Below are positions 1-11,053 of a DNA stretch of 64,000 bases, one piece after another. Under the pieces are notes generated by a model. The model made no database searches. It saw nothing but the letters and a program-made list of their open reading frames with translations, and was not told where the DNA came from. Both the position numbers and the translations under genes were made by a program. Source of the DNA: Dendrobium chrysotoxum (lineage: Eukaryota; Streptophyta; Magnoliopsida; Asparagales; Orchidaceae); contig CM034312.1 in NCBI GenBank assembly GCA_019925795.1, positions 78,743,528-78,807,527 of the forward strand, in the 5' to 3' direction. Positions within the stretch are counted from its first letter, which is position 1. The number at the start of each line of letters is the position of its first letter.

Positions 1-238
1 GGAGAGCCAGAAAAGAGGAAGGAGAATAATTGAGAATTAGACAAGAGCCATCGCCACCCATCCTCGCTTCCGCTGCCACCGCGATCTTCGCCACCACCCT
101 TTTCCTCGATCGCTTGCTCCGATCATCTCTATTTTTGCTTCTCTCTCCTCCCCCCAATTCTTCCTATTCTCCTTCTTTCAGCTTCTACGAGAAGTTATTT
201 AAACAGAGACCAAAAAAGCATTAAAAATCTGTATGTTT
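1..238. other. GC-richer stretch with a short open frame, unassigned
   Basis: This stretch is much richer in C and G than the AT-rich DNA that follows. A plus-strand frame is open from 30 to 224 (about 64 codons, no ATG at its start) and would encode an alanine-rich hydrophobic segment followed by a Ser/Pro-rich tail. On the minus strand there are ATG-led frames running off the window edge. It could be the 5' leader or first exon of a gene lying mostly outside the window, in either direction. I found no F-box signature in it, so I do not attach it to the SKIP8-like gene downstream. Confidence 0.25.
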
Positions 239-1070
239 TCAATTTGGATATTGTTTTTATTTTAAATATTTTATATTTTATTTTAATATAAAAAATTTTG
301 AATTAATAAATTTTAAGTTAATAATGTAAATTTTTTATATTATAACTTTATAAGTTAGTAAAAAATTAAAATTTTTTTTAGAAAGACATATTAATTTATG
401 TAAACTTTATTTTGTAAAATAAAAAAAAATAATTACACAAACTTAAATTTTATATACGGGTAATTTAGTCTTTTATAATGAATAAGCTACAATTGAACTC
501 CTAAACAAACAAATTAAATGTGCTTTCAAGTATTAAGAAGTAGTTATAAAAATATTATTCAAACAATATATCATTATTGAAACTCCATTTTATTAAACTT
601 CTTTTTCTAAAACTCCTTTTTATGTAAGTAAAAACTGAACCAAACGAAGTAAAAGATTAATGGTCATATGTGAACTGTTAACAAGAGGGAAATGTTTTTG
701 ACATGAGATGTTGGAGAAAGGATCGTAGGTCATCTGACCAGGGCGATGGGATAAACCTAACTTGGTTAGAAATTGGAAAGATGAAATGTTGGAATTGTCA
801 TCACGTTTAGATTATATGGAATATTGAAACTAGGAAGACTAACCGATAATAGATGACCTAATGCCAATGATAATCTTTTTTTAAAAAAGGCAAGAATTAT
901 GAATTGTGATCCAAGTGGTTTACAAATGCTAAAAAGATGGCTCTACTTGTTTCGGAGGAAGTGGAGGGAAGGGAATTAAAAGGAAATGTGATAGAATTTG
1001 ATAAAAGGATGTGCATTAAAATTAAATTTGTCTCATTTGCTTGGTTAAGGAGAAATTCAATGATTTTTTC
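239..1070. other. AT-rich non-coding DNA
   Basis: Homopolymer-rich DNA with no coding frame, splice structure or recognisable repeat family. If the F-box exon of the SKIP8-like gene lies left of the window, this is intron; otherwise it is intergenic. Confidence 0.5.
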
Positions 1071-1085
1071 TAATGTTTGGTTGTT

Positions 1086-1358
1086 GCGTAGATAAGATTA
1101 GAGATAGTCATCTTAGATGATTTGGTGACTTAAAACGTCGGCCTCCCGATGACCCTATTAGGAGAGTGTGGTTGTATTAGATCTGATCTATTTTAAGAAA
1201 GGTAGAGGTAGACCTAAAAAAACTTGGTTAGAAAGTATTAAAAAAGATTTTTTTTTTTAAATTTGATTTGAATGAGAATTTGACTCTTAATATGACACAA
1301 TGAAGAAAAAATGATTCATGTAGCCGACCTCACATAGTGGAATAAAGGCTTGTTGTTG
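1086..1358 (+). mobile_element. 5'-truncated RTE-type LINE, 3' end with target-site duplication
   Basis: The sequence matches the last ~270 bp of the near-complete RTE element at 42.7-45.9 kb: the C-terminal coding stretch, then the shared 3' end (ATTCATGTAGCCGACC... and a TTG-repeat tail). A 15-bp direct repeat flanks it, TAATGTTTGGTTGTT at 1071-1085 and TAATGTTTGGTTTTT at 1359-1373 (one mismatch), as expected for target-primed reverse transcription with 5' truncation. The coding part is decayed. Confidence 0.85.
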
Positions 1359-1373
1359 TAATGTTTGGTTTTT

Positions 1374-2391
1374 GAGAAATTGAGTTTTTGTTTCTTGTGG
1401 AAAAGGTGTGTCAATGATTCAATAAAATTTCCTAGCATTTTTCATTAGTCATGGGTAGGAAGTTGTTAATGAAAAGCTTATTTGTTTATATTTCTTGGGT
1501 AAATCCAGTTTCCAATTAATTACATTTGAACCAAACACTGAATATGAAATTATGAAGTAAAATGCATTTGCATTCATCTCATTTTCTTCAAATCAAATAG
1601 ACCCAAGTTTTGACTGCTGTGATTTGACTGATGCTTGTCAATTCATTTGGTTCATTGTATGAATTGACACTGTTAATTTGTATTTTTCATTTGTGATATG
1701 CTTTGGTTGAGTAGAAATTAGTTAATAGATGTTCACAGGAATGACTAGGTGATGGTGAATGTTTTAAATTGCCAACCAAAGGTAGTTGGAGTAAAGCTAG
1801 TGAAGTGGTGATTTTGATGAAGCTGAATCTCATCCTGTCCATTGCTGTATTCCTATTCGACTACTTGTTTGGAATGGTCATATTTGGATTTGGATTTATT
1901 ATATTCTGTTGGAACTCTTGAGTAAATTTCACTCTGCTTGCCAAAACGCACACAATGAAGTGAAAGTTTTTATTTTCTTTCATTTATAAACATCATAAAA
2001 TATAATATTTTTCGTTGTATTTTTTAATCTAACTTTTGTTTTTATTCATGATTAAATAAAACATAAGTTTTGCTGCTGTCATGAATCATATGTTAAAATG
2101 ATGAATTAATGTAAACATTAGTAATTTCCTGTATTACATGTCAAGTCCTTAGTTGTGGAGTAGCGCCGCTTTGCTTTGCTTTCTCAAAGTGGCACAAAAT
2201 TTATATTGGAGTGAATCGGAAGTTGGTTCCCTTAAGTTTTCTACTTATCCTACGAATGGCAATGCATCTATCTGAGAATTTTATTTGGGGAGCATTCTAT
2301 TATTCTTGAATGTTGCGCGTACCAGCTATTATTGTAGTGTACAATGGTTCAGAGAAAGAACTGAAGGATTTGATGTTGCCTTCTCTTGTAG
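1374..2391. other. Non-coding DNA upstream of the first SKIP8-like exon
   Basis: No exon of the expected F-box region could be read in any frame here. The last bases (2381-2391) form a polypyrimidine tract and AG acceptor for the exon at 2392, so at least the right part is intron. Confidence 0.5.
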
Positions 2392-5300
2392 GATTTTACT
2401 GTGGAACAGGACGATTTAACTCCAACGCAGGGATGGAAGTCTTACTATGCAGCTACAAAAGCCATTGTCAATGTAAATGCAGAATTCTGCAATATCATTA
2501 AAGAAAGATCACTACCAGCTATGGGTCGTTTCTGGCTTCGTGCAGACTATGTGAAATGTATTCACAGTTCAGGGGAACTTTATATGGGGTATGACCTGAA
2601 TCTAAGCCTAGGAGACTTTATTGACTATTAACTTTCTCAATGCAAAAAGCATGCACTAGAAATCATCAGATATTCTTTTTACTGACTCTTATTGGCCTTG
2701 GTAATGGAACTTGCGATGCTTAATACTTCTTCATATCAGTTTGGTTTGATAATTAATCAAGTTTGGGTAAACCATCTGCAACTCAAAATCAGCTTTTTTA
2801 AGTGTTATTCATCCAACTCAGTGAAGCTTACAAGTGGAGCAACTTGATTCAAAGTACCTTCAATAATGAACCAACTCAAAAATGATTGCGTTGACTTGAA
2901 ATCACATTGTTCTTTATGACATGGAAACTTGGGCTTAAGAGCCCTGATTGTTAATCAATGATTCACCTTACTTATAAATTGTCATAATATGGTCGCGCGT
3001 GTGTCTGTGTTAATTTAGAAGGATAAAGCTATTTATCGTCGCATATCGTTCACCATCCATAAAAAAATTTTATAACAATGATTTAAAGTAGTTAACTATC
3101 TTTGCTAATATAAAAAGTAAGTAAAATTTGTGTTTTAGTTAAAATTCTGGCCATTTAATTTTTTTGTTGGATGATGAAAGGTGCTTGAGGGCAAGTTGAT
3201 CTATCCTTTTAATGAATAGTAGTCATTATTCTCTCTCTCTCTCTCTCACATAGAGTATGAACAGTATCCATTTTAAAGGATAGAGATACTTATCCTCACA
3301 TTTTTCATCTTCCATCAATAATTTTGAAAGATTATCATTTATGTAGCAAAAATTTATTGGAATTATAAAAAGTAGCTAAAAAGTTATCTTGTAGTTATTT
3401 GAAATTCTAGCCATTAAATTTTTTGAAAACCTATATTCCATCATTATCGGCCTTACGCATTTCTTTCGAGCTGTCTTTAGTAATCCTAATTCTCAATTCA
3501 TTCTTGTTGACTACTGCTGGGCTCAAAAACCTATGTGAGGTCTTGAATTTTTGATATTATGGTCAGCTGTAATATCAATTTAATAAGTCCAAAGTGACAG
3601 AAAATTTTATTATTATTATTATTATTATTATTTCTTAAGTCCAAAGTGACAGAAATCTCTTTGTGCATGCACCCTTCTAGGGTTCATGATTGTGAACAAT
3701 TTGGTTACAGGGTAGCTTTCCCGTCATTGTGGGAGTACCAACAGCTGTGTATCATAACACAAATTTACTAGATGAAGCCCAACTGTTTGGGTTTAATGTT
3801 GTACATAATCATTGGGGATCCAAATTTGTTTTTTTCCCGCTCATGCAAAATGAGATTGTTTGTTGTTGTTATTTATTTATTTTTTATTTTTTACTTTTAA
3901 GCATAATTCTGAGTTGTCCTATTATAGACTTTGGAGTTTGGACAACATTTATAGCTGATTATGACTTAATAATGATTTATCTGAAAAAAACAGTTTTGAC
4001 TTTAATCTATTCATACCTCATGACATTTTTATATGCTTGTATTATCACACATTATGGTTTGATGTATTGCTTTTCTTCCTCTTTTCTTTTTTTGGTTATT
4101 TTGGTTTTGCTTATTTCTCAGAATGATATGAAAATTTCCTTGTTTCCTAGTTGATATTTTCATGGTAGACCATGTTTATGACATCTTTTTTACTGTATTG
4201 CTTTATCACGTCTATTAATAATTATGTAGCTGTTCTTGTGTTGAAGGCATTGTATGGCTTAAGTTTTTGTTTCAGCGCTCTCACCATCTACCCTTCTCCC
4301 ATTTCTACAGCTAGAAAAATAACCGGGAAACCAACATTTTAAATATTGGTTGCAATTTTTTCATTTAACCTTTCTATGGATGCTTTTTAAACATAGAAAG
4401 GAAAACTTTACACTCAATAGAATGGCAGATTACGCATATTTAAGGGTTGGAGCTTGAAAATCATTTTTTATTTTCTGGCCTTTCTCATATTTAATCAAAT
4501 AGAATAATTGGAGTCTGGAGAGCAAGGCAATCTATTGAGGATTTTCAGTTAGGATCCTTGCAATCTATTGATTAAGCTTTTGGCCATATAGGATGTATAT
4601 TACGGGGTGTAATTTCATTGCAAGTGTGATTTTTTAAAATAAAAAAGGCAGTGCAAGTTAATTACTAGAATATACCAGTAGATCAGAATGTGTATTCTGT
4701 ACAATGTAACTTGTGATTTTTGTTTAAGATAGAACATATCATTCTATTCGGTGATGGCTTCATAGTATCACCCATAATTTTGAACTAGTAATTTGATGGA
4801 AAGAAAGACTAGTTAAAGAAAATCAAGCTAATGGGCAAAGCTTGAGGACATGATTTATAAGGAGATCCATTGCCAAGTTTTTCAGAGGTAGGAGGACAGA
4901 AAAAAGTTGGATTTACATATCATTGCTGATCAAACTGCATATGATCAAAATGTTATTTGGGCATTGCATATAAAATCTTTTGCCATTGGAACTAATTAGG
5001 AAGCTTGAGGTGAAGTGAATAAAATAGGAAGTTCTACCTGCTATGACTTGGGGCTAGAACAGTAAAGACATGGATTGGATACAAGTTTTCCAAATTCTAC
5101 GAGCATCCTATCAATATTAATTTGAATTAGGAATTCGTGGTTGTCTTTGGCTGAATTAATACATTCTGGCTGAATAAGATTAGTCATTTACCCCCTGAAG
5201 AGTATGAAATAGTAGGTTAGTAGGATTACATTATTTTATAGCACTTTCATACCAAAATAGGATTTTCTGTAATTTTAAAAAATCAGCTCACGTCTGCTAA

Positions 5301-8300
5301 AACAGACCCAAATATCGAATAAGGCCCAATACATCTGTAAATAGTACGAATGGCCATTTTTATACTTAAATACAATTTAATAGGAAAACGTAGGGAAAAA
5401 AGAACTTGTTTGAACATTGCAAATATTCCAAATTCATCTAATCTATCAGCATTTCTTGCCTTTATTACCATTTTCTGTAGATTCTTTTTTAACATATGTT
5501 TGTCCAACAAATGCATGGTTTTGCTAGTTGCACCAACCCCCTGTGCTTGTTTGAAACACACATTTGTATGGATGCAAGCTTTGGATCATTTAAAGATAAT
5601 TGCTTTTTCACTCCGCTATTGTTGCAAATATTGTTCTATCAGAACTCAACAATTTAGGCATTGCTTTAAACTTTTCTTTGATTTTTTGGTACACTTATTT
5701 ATCTTTAAATAGGCTTCACTTCATGATACATTAAGTATGACCATCAATTATGGGATCTTGAATTTGGATTTGATGATTAGTTTATTTGTGGTATGGTTTA
5801 TGTGCTTTATCCTGCCATAATCCTTTATCAATATTTAACTAGTAGAAGTATGATCTCTTGGATTCAAGGTTTAAAATTGCGCAATTGGGTATTGAGGCGT
5901 TTTTTGTTCGTGAGGCGAGACGTAAGCCTCAAGGCGTTTTGAGGCGTAAGCCTCAAAATCAAAAAAATTGTGTTAAGTTAAAATAAATGTTAAAAATGAT
6001 TTTTTATATTATACCCAAATAATATGTTAAAGGATGACATGTTACCTTTCTCTATTGAATTATGAAGTAACAAATTGACATAAATATGAAATAAAAAATT
6101 GCACAAGACGTAAAGTGGCAAGTGATAAATTACATGAAATAGAATTGAAATTCAAATATTATAAGAGAAAAATAATATTAAATATATGAATGACATAAAA
6201 GTATTATATAATATCAAGTTCAACTCCAAATTACTTCTTTCTTAGTTCCTTATTCATCAACACCAAATTCCTCAAGAAATTAAAATAGTTAACAAAAATT
6301 TAGATTTCATCTGCACTGTCATCACTAAGGAGGTTTTTATTTGAGTCGTCATCATAACAACAAATTGGTCTCTCATCCTATGGAGTCCAATGTCTCCCAA
6401 TTTGCTTCTTCTTTGTTTATTTCAATCATCTTCCTCTTTCATAAATGTTTTTCATTAATATAAAGATGAGATTAATACTCTTAAATTTTAGAGGAAGTGG
6501 TGGTGGTGGTGTATGAGTTTCAAGTGATCCCTAGCAGCTACGACGATGTTGACTATGGAGAAAATGGAGGGCTGGAGGTCAAGGCAATCGAGAGAAAGTT
6601 GCTGCAGGTTGGGGGTGCATTAAAGAATGAATTTTTTCATGGCTTTAATTTAGGATGTAGTTAAGTTTTAATAAAAATATTTATAAATAGGGTGAGGTGT
6701 AAGCCTCACGTCAGCGAGGCGTAGCGTGCCTGAAGGCGGGCCTCAGCCAAGCTGAGGCGCAAGCCTCATAAAAAAAGTTTGAGGCGTAAGCCTCGATGCG
6801 TTTTTCACTGGAATTGCGCTGAGGTGGACCTCAAGGCGAGCCTCATATTGCGCAATTTTAAACAATGCTTGGATTAACTCTTTTTTAATCTAGAATCTCT
6901 ACATCAAAGAAAACTTGAATGATAATGTGGAGCAATCCTCTTCTATTACTATTCGACTAGATAAAAAAGAATATATATATATATATAAAAGAAGTTTCCC
7001 CTCAAGATAATCCTGCTTATGATGCTTCTTGTGATGATCCGATAGTGGTGGAAAGTTAGGTCTAGATATGTAGCTTTCCTTCTAATTTTTCTTCTTGATG
7101 TCTATCTTCCATATGTAGTGGGATAATGGCGTGAATGTTATTGTTGTTGGTGTCTATCTTCCATTTGTTGTTCTTCCTCATGTTGATTTTGTGGCATGCA
7201 CTTGATTTCTAGGAGTTTAGATTTGCAACCCAATTTTTTTTCATTCAAAGTTAGTTTTTCACTACCATTCTTTCAGATTGTTTGTTTGGCCATGCTAAGG
7301 AAATTATATGAATACAAATCTCATTTGTTGTGTTTTATTATGTCTAACTCTTGATCTTTCCAAAACATGTTACATTTCTACAAGGCTTAACTGTGCTGGT
7401 GCTGAAGCACTTTTGATTGTCAACAATAGAACATTTTTCATCGACACAGTTTCATCACATCCATAATTGTCGGTTTTGATACCAGTAAGGCTGTCCGGAA
7501 GGAGAGAAAGACGAAAGTGTGAATCTTGAAGCTCTCTTTCTCAAAAGGAAACCCTAGTTACATCCTTGCTAAAATCTAGACCTTCAGAAATGTTCTAGCT
7601 GTTCTGACCCTATGTTGTCGAAAATATTTCTGGATCACTTTTCTTGAATTTCATGCTGGTAATTTCGTTTTTAAGGATTTTATTTAAAAATCTGTTGTTC
7701 ATTTCTATTTTCTTGATGAGCTCATCTATTTATAAAATGGTTAGTTGTTCTGCTTTTATTGTTTCTCTGTGGCATGAATTTGCAATCAAGCTTATTTTAT
7801 AACATCACAGTTTGAGAACGCATCCGATATAATGGGCATGCAGCTGAAGGGCTGGGTGTTTCTGCTGGAGATTGCTAAGGAATTTATCCTTAAATGTAGG
7901 CCAGTACCTAAAGGGTTCTCATTATATTTTTCATGCCTCTGCCTATACAGCCTCATCTGGACTCGAGAAGGGGATATAATGTCAAGCTGTCTATTGCTGT
8001 TATAAAAAATATAATGAGAACACATTATATTTTTAATATAATGAGTTTATTCGTCTGATTTTATTGTTTCTCTGTGGCTTTAATTTACATTCAAGCATAT
8101 TTTATTGCATCACAAATCGAGAACACCTCTGATATATGGGCATGCACCTGATGGGCTGGTGCTTCTGCTGGAGAGGGCTAAGGAATTCTTAAATGTAGAG
8201 GTCAATACCTAAAGGTTTTTAACAATAGACAACTTGACATTAAATCCCCTTGTCGAGTCCTAATCAGTTGCTTAGGAAGAGGTATGAAATGTGAATTTAA

Positions 8301-9184
8301 ATACAGTTCATAATATTTCTGCCATAAGCTGTTGCCCTCTTCTTACTGGATTGGACATAGCGTTCAGTATATTTTTATATTTGCTAAATAAATGTTTGTT
8401 TGACCTCTATTATCTACCTGGATAATGAGATAATCATTCCTGTTCTTGATCTGGGCTCTTGTTATGATACATAAAATGTTCTCTGCAAAGTCCGCATGAC
8501 TTTTTGCTGCTTCAATTTTAATGCCTATCTTTGCTAAATTGCCTACATTTTCATCTGAACCTGCATTACATCTTACTAGCAGACATTGAAACCATTCCAA
8601 ACCTGTTTGGGTTCTGCAATTCCGCAGAATAAACTCAACAAGACACAACAGTTTAATCAAAATTTTCCTATTTGGTTCATTTCTTTTTCTCAAGGGCTCG
8701 CCCGAAATTGAACAAAAGGTTACAAACTGAACCAAAGCTTTTCTGATTCCAATCACAATGGAACCCTTCAAAGATCCCACATGAATAAAGAAAGCTGCTT
8801 TCTGAATATTATGCCATCTATTTTGCAATTTTTTTTTTCATAGTTTCTACTAGAGCTACAGCTACAACATGAACCAGCAGCTTCAGCTAACATCTGGTGG
8901 TTTCTCTCATCTCTTACAGGTTTAGTGCAGTAATGAACAGCTGGGCTGCAGCCTTCAATTGGGCCCCTGGAGTTGCCTTCCAAATCCGAGACGTCCGAGC
9001 ACGCGTTTCCAGTGACATGGCATGGGTTACCATGAAAGCTTATATTGACTTGGATTCTGATCAATTCTTCATGACAAATGTCTATGAGTTCCACAGGGGG
9101 CGATGGTATATGGTTCACCATCACAGCACTATCATGGTCATGGATGGAGACCCCGGCCCAGGCCAACCCAATGGTTTTGCCTGA
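2392..9184 (+). CDS. SKIP8: SKIP8-like F-box/SnoaL-domain protein, C-terminal exons only
   Basis: Exons 2392-2588 and 8920-9184, stop TGA at 9182-9184. The first encodes DFTVEQDDLTPTQGWKSYYA and continues to GELYMG; the second runs from FSAVMNSWAAAFNW to the end. The donor (gtatga at 2589) and acceptor (ttacag at 8914-8919) join in phase: exon one leaves two bases of a Gly codon and exon two supplies the third. The joined protein matches, from memory of the family, the second half of plant SKIP8-type proteins: a short segment after the F-box, then a SnoaL/NTF2-like region with the DVRARV..DMAWVTMK and EFHRGRWYMVHHHS blocks. Such F-box proteins are thought to bind ASK/SKP1 in SCF ubiquitin ligases. 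The F-box exon is absent from the window. The 6.3-kb intron carries several TEs. Whether the gene is expressed cannot be judged here. Confidence 0.85.
3020..3424. repeat. Diverged ~145-bp direct repeat around a CT microsatellite
   Basis: Segments 3020-3167 and 3279-3424 align along their length (GGATAAAGCTATTTATC vs GGATAGAGATACTTATCC at the start; GGCCATTTAATTTTTT vs AGCCATTAAATTTTTT at the end). Between them lies a (CT)n run at about 3230-3247. It looks like an old tandem duplication of an intronic repeat. Confidence 0.55.
3584..3655. mobile_element. ATT-repeat insert flanked by a perfect 20-bp direct repeat
   Basis: TAAGTCCAAAGTGACAGAAA occurs at 3584-3603 and again at 3636-3655, with only 32 bp of (ATT)n-like sequence between. 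The layout is that of a retroposition target-site duplication around a tail-only insert. Confidence 0.6.
3711..4154 (+). other. Intronic open frame of doubtful meaning
   Basis: An AG acceptor-like site (3707-3710) precedes a frame open to 4154 that encodes GVPTAVYHNTNLLDEAQLFG and then a hydrophobic Phe/Leu/Ile-rich tail. In phase with the upstream SKIP8-like exon it would hit a stop after about 19 codons; the long frame is out of phase. The second half has the composition of translated AT-rich intron. Most likely chance or decayed sequence. Confidence 0.15.
4155..5864. other. Intron sequence without recognised content
   Basis: AT-rich SKIP8-like intron. Several short frames exist on both strands, but none shows a conserved motif. 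No repeat with defined ends was found. Confidence 0.5.
5865..6867. mobile_element. hAT-type non-autonomous element (MITE) with 8-bp target duplication
   Basis: A perfect 8-bp duplication CTTGGATT (5857-5864 and 6868-6875) flanks a 1003-bp element. Terminal inverted repeats begin CAAGG/CATTG and share TTTAAAATTGCGCAAT. An 8-bp duplication with CA-starting ends is the hAT pattern. Subterminal regions carry several GAGGC-N4-GCCTC hairpins; the centre is AT-rich and non-coding. No transposase is visible. Confidence 0.85.
6968..6986. repeat. (TA)n microsatellite
   Basis: Uninterrupted TA dinucleotides in the SKIP8-like intron. Confidence 0.9.
7764..8262. repeat. Tandem duplication with one inverted sub-segment
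   Basis: Two copies start with GTTTCTCTGTGGC (about 7764 and 8064) and stay alignable for ~160 bp (GGGCATGCAGCTGAAGGGCTGG vs GGGCATGCACCTGATGGGCTGG, split here for comparison only). The tail of copy one, 7959-8001, reappears in copy two as its reverse complement at 8221-8260. In copy one that tail is enclosed by a perfect 16-bp inverted repeat TTCTCATTATATTTTT (7916-7931) and its complement (8005-8020). Confidence 0.7.
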
Positions 9185-9600
9185 AGAATACAGTCAATAA
9201 CAAAGCTTCTCCTTCCCTAGGTCTTTTTCATTCTATTATTACTTTGGGATTTATTTCCTTACCTTGTAGATCGCTACTGTTTATACCTTTTTTTTCTAAG
9301 TTTTTCATATCTTTTTTTCAGTTATTAGGGTTCTTAATGGAGGCACCCAATGTTTGTCATTAAGTAGAAGATGCACACATGTAGTGTGCCCTTTGATGTT
9401 TGCATCAGCCTTTTTTTTTGTTTCTCAACTGGAGAAGTCATATTTGTATTTCTTCTTTAGAAAGGGGATATAGGCTTGCTGGAGAGGAGGCTAGTTGTCC
9501 AGTACTCTTTGTCACTATGCCTGAGCGGTTTTGGTGAGTCTTGGTAAGGTTTTTATGCCTGATTTATTGTGAATTATATGTGATTCAGTGAAAAAAAAAT
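9185..9600 (+). other. Probable 3' UTR of the SKIP8-like gene
   Basis: T-rich non-coding sequence directly after the stop codon, with no other feature up to the Tourist MITEs. The polyadenylation site was not located. Confidence 0.4.
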
Positions 9601-9671
9601 GTAATACTAATTTATTATTCCAAGCAAAAAATAAAATTTTAATTATCTGTTTTAATTTGTAGTTTGACTAA

Positions 9672-9806
9672 TGTTTCGTTTGGGACAGCTTTCTTACTGT
9701 TTTCTAAAGCAATTTTTTAATATAAAAATTTCTAGTTCAAATAATTTTTGTATCAAACCAAAAAGTTGTTTTAAAAAGCAATAAAAAAGTTGTTCCAAAT
9801 AAAGCC
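9672..9806. mobile_element. Tourist-like (PIF/Harbinger) MITE, left of a pair
   Basis: Inverted ends TTTCGTTTGGGACAGC... and ...GTTGTTCCAAATAAAGCC fold back over most of the 135 bp. TAA at 9669-9671 and 9807-9809 gives the 3-bp duplication typical of PIF/Harbinger. It is more diverged than its neighbour. Confidence 0.65.
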
Positions 9807-9809
9807 TAA

Positions 9810-9930
9810 GGCTTCGTTTGGGATAGCTTTTTTAATGCTTTTTAAAGCGGCTTTATAGTACAAAAATCTTTAACTTTTATATTAAAAAGCCGCTTTAAGA
9901 AGCAGTAAAAAAGCCGTCCCAAACGAATCC
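9810..9930. mobile_element. Tourist-like MITE, right of a pair
   Basis: Ends GGCTTCGTTTGGGATAGC and the complement of GGATTCGTTTGGGACGGC; the 121-bp element is close to one long palindrome (AAAGCGGCTTT in the arms). TAA at 9807-9809 and 9931-9933 flank it, so it shares the middle TAA with the MITE to its left. Confidence 0.75.
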
Positions 9931-9968
9931 TAAGTGAGATGAGAACTAGTAACATAAAACTGGGCAGC

Positions 9969-10190
9969 GACAACAATGATAATAATATCAAACCTTTATC
10001 TCACAATGTGAGATTGTTGGCTGTATGAATCTTTAAATTTAATAAAAAAATTATTTCTAATACTTTATAATTAGATTTCTGCAAGTCTATCTCTATCTTT
10101 TTTAATATGTGATGGATTTAATATATCTGCTCTCTTAATTGCCATTAAAAGGTTGATGTTTTATGTGACCAAATCATCTTAAGAAGGTTC
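9969..10190 (-). mobile_element. Old RTE-type LINE 3' tail
   Basis: Reverse-complement match, with many substitutions, to the RTE 3' end seen elsewhere: a CAACAATGATAATA remnant of the tail, then AACCTTTATCTCACAATGTGAG and GGCTGTATGAAT, then the C-terminal coding region (TTTTATGTGACCAAATCATC). Confidence 0.6.
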
Positions 10191-11050
10191 AATCTAATCT
10201 TATATTCCATAAAACTGACTGATCCTCTTAACTCTAAAACTATTTGAAATTGTTGTGTGATCTTCATATGTTTCTATAAGGTTTGTATAAATATTTGGGT
10301 CTCTCAAAATTTCTCTATCAAATACCAGGATGGAAGCCATGGACTGAGTTGATGTAATCTCTGCCTTTTTCAAAATTAGGACCCAAACAGTTCTTTAGAA
10401 CCAAATGCTCATATTGAGTCAATTATGATTCAACCAAAGCTCAAGTCAACTTATGGTTCCTCACTTGAAGGCACCTTATGGCTACAGGAAAATTTATGCC
10501 TGTGTTAGGGTTTAGCTCATGTCTTTTTTTTTTTTTTTTTTAAATTCGTTTTGTGTTTGAAATTTTCATAAACATTAGTTCATTTGGCTATTTTAATTCC
10601 AACAAGTTTGTTTGGCTCATATAATGAGAAATTTAAATTTTTATTTTTTTTTAACTAAGCATAGAATGTTTGATCTTGATTACCTGATTAAAATATATTA
10701 AGGGGATGTTTGATTTGCTAAAAAAGGAATTCAATGTAAAGTGAATGTAGTCTAAAAAATGCATATAATTGAAATATTTCTGAGTTGTTTGATTGGGTTT
10801 AAATAAATGAAGGTGCAATCAATGTGGCAGTGGTGATGGGCTTGCAAGTGGCGGGCACAGTGAGTGGTAGACTGGTAGTGCCGACAACTTACGCGGTCTA
10901 TTTGAAAACGGCCGCATTTGAAATTCACCAAAAATGAATTAAGGGGGGAGTATAGCATATTTCAAAATTTTAATCTATATTTTTTCATACAACAAAATGC
11001 CGAAAGAAATGCAATGCACAGAAAATGTAGCATATATATATATATATATA
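10191..11050. other. Intergenic DNA, no gene seen
   Basis: AT-rich DNA with a T16 run near 10526-10541 and a (TA)n run at about 11034-11051. The sequence AAGGGGATGTTTGATTTG near 10700 resembles the end of the element at 30.9 kb, but I could not find a partner end. Confidence 0.5.
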
Positions 11051-11053
11051 TCA

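Noticed and set aside
3711..3870. Possible cassette exon of the SKIP8-like gene
   Set aside because: In the phase set by the upstream exon it meets a stop after ~19 codons, while direct joining of 2588 to 8920 gives a continuous conserved protein.
8364..9166. Minus-strand frames of 132-154 codons
   Set aside because: They overlap intron and the last SKIP8-like exon in antisense; no motif.
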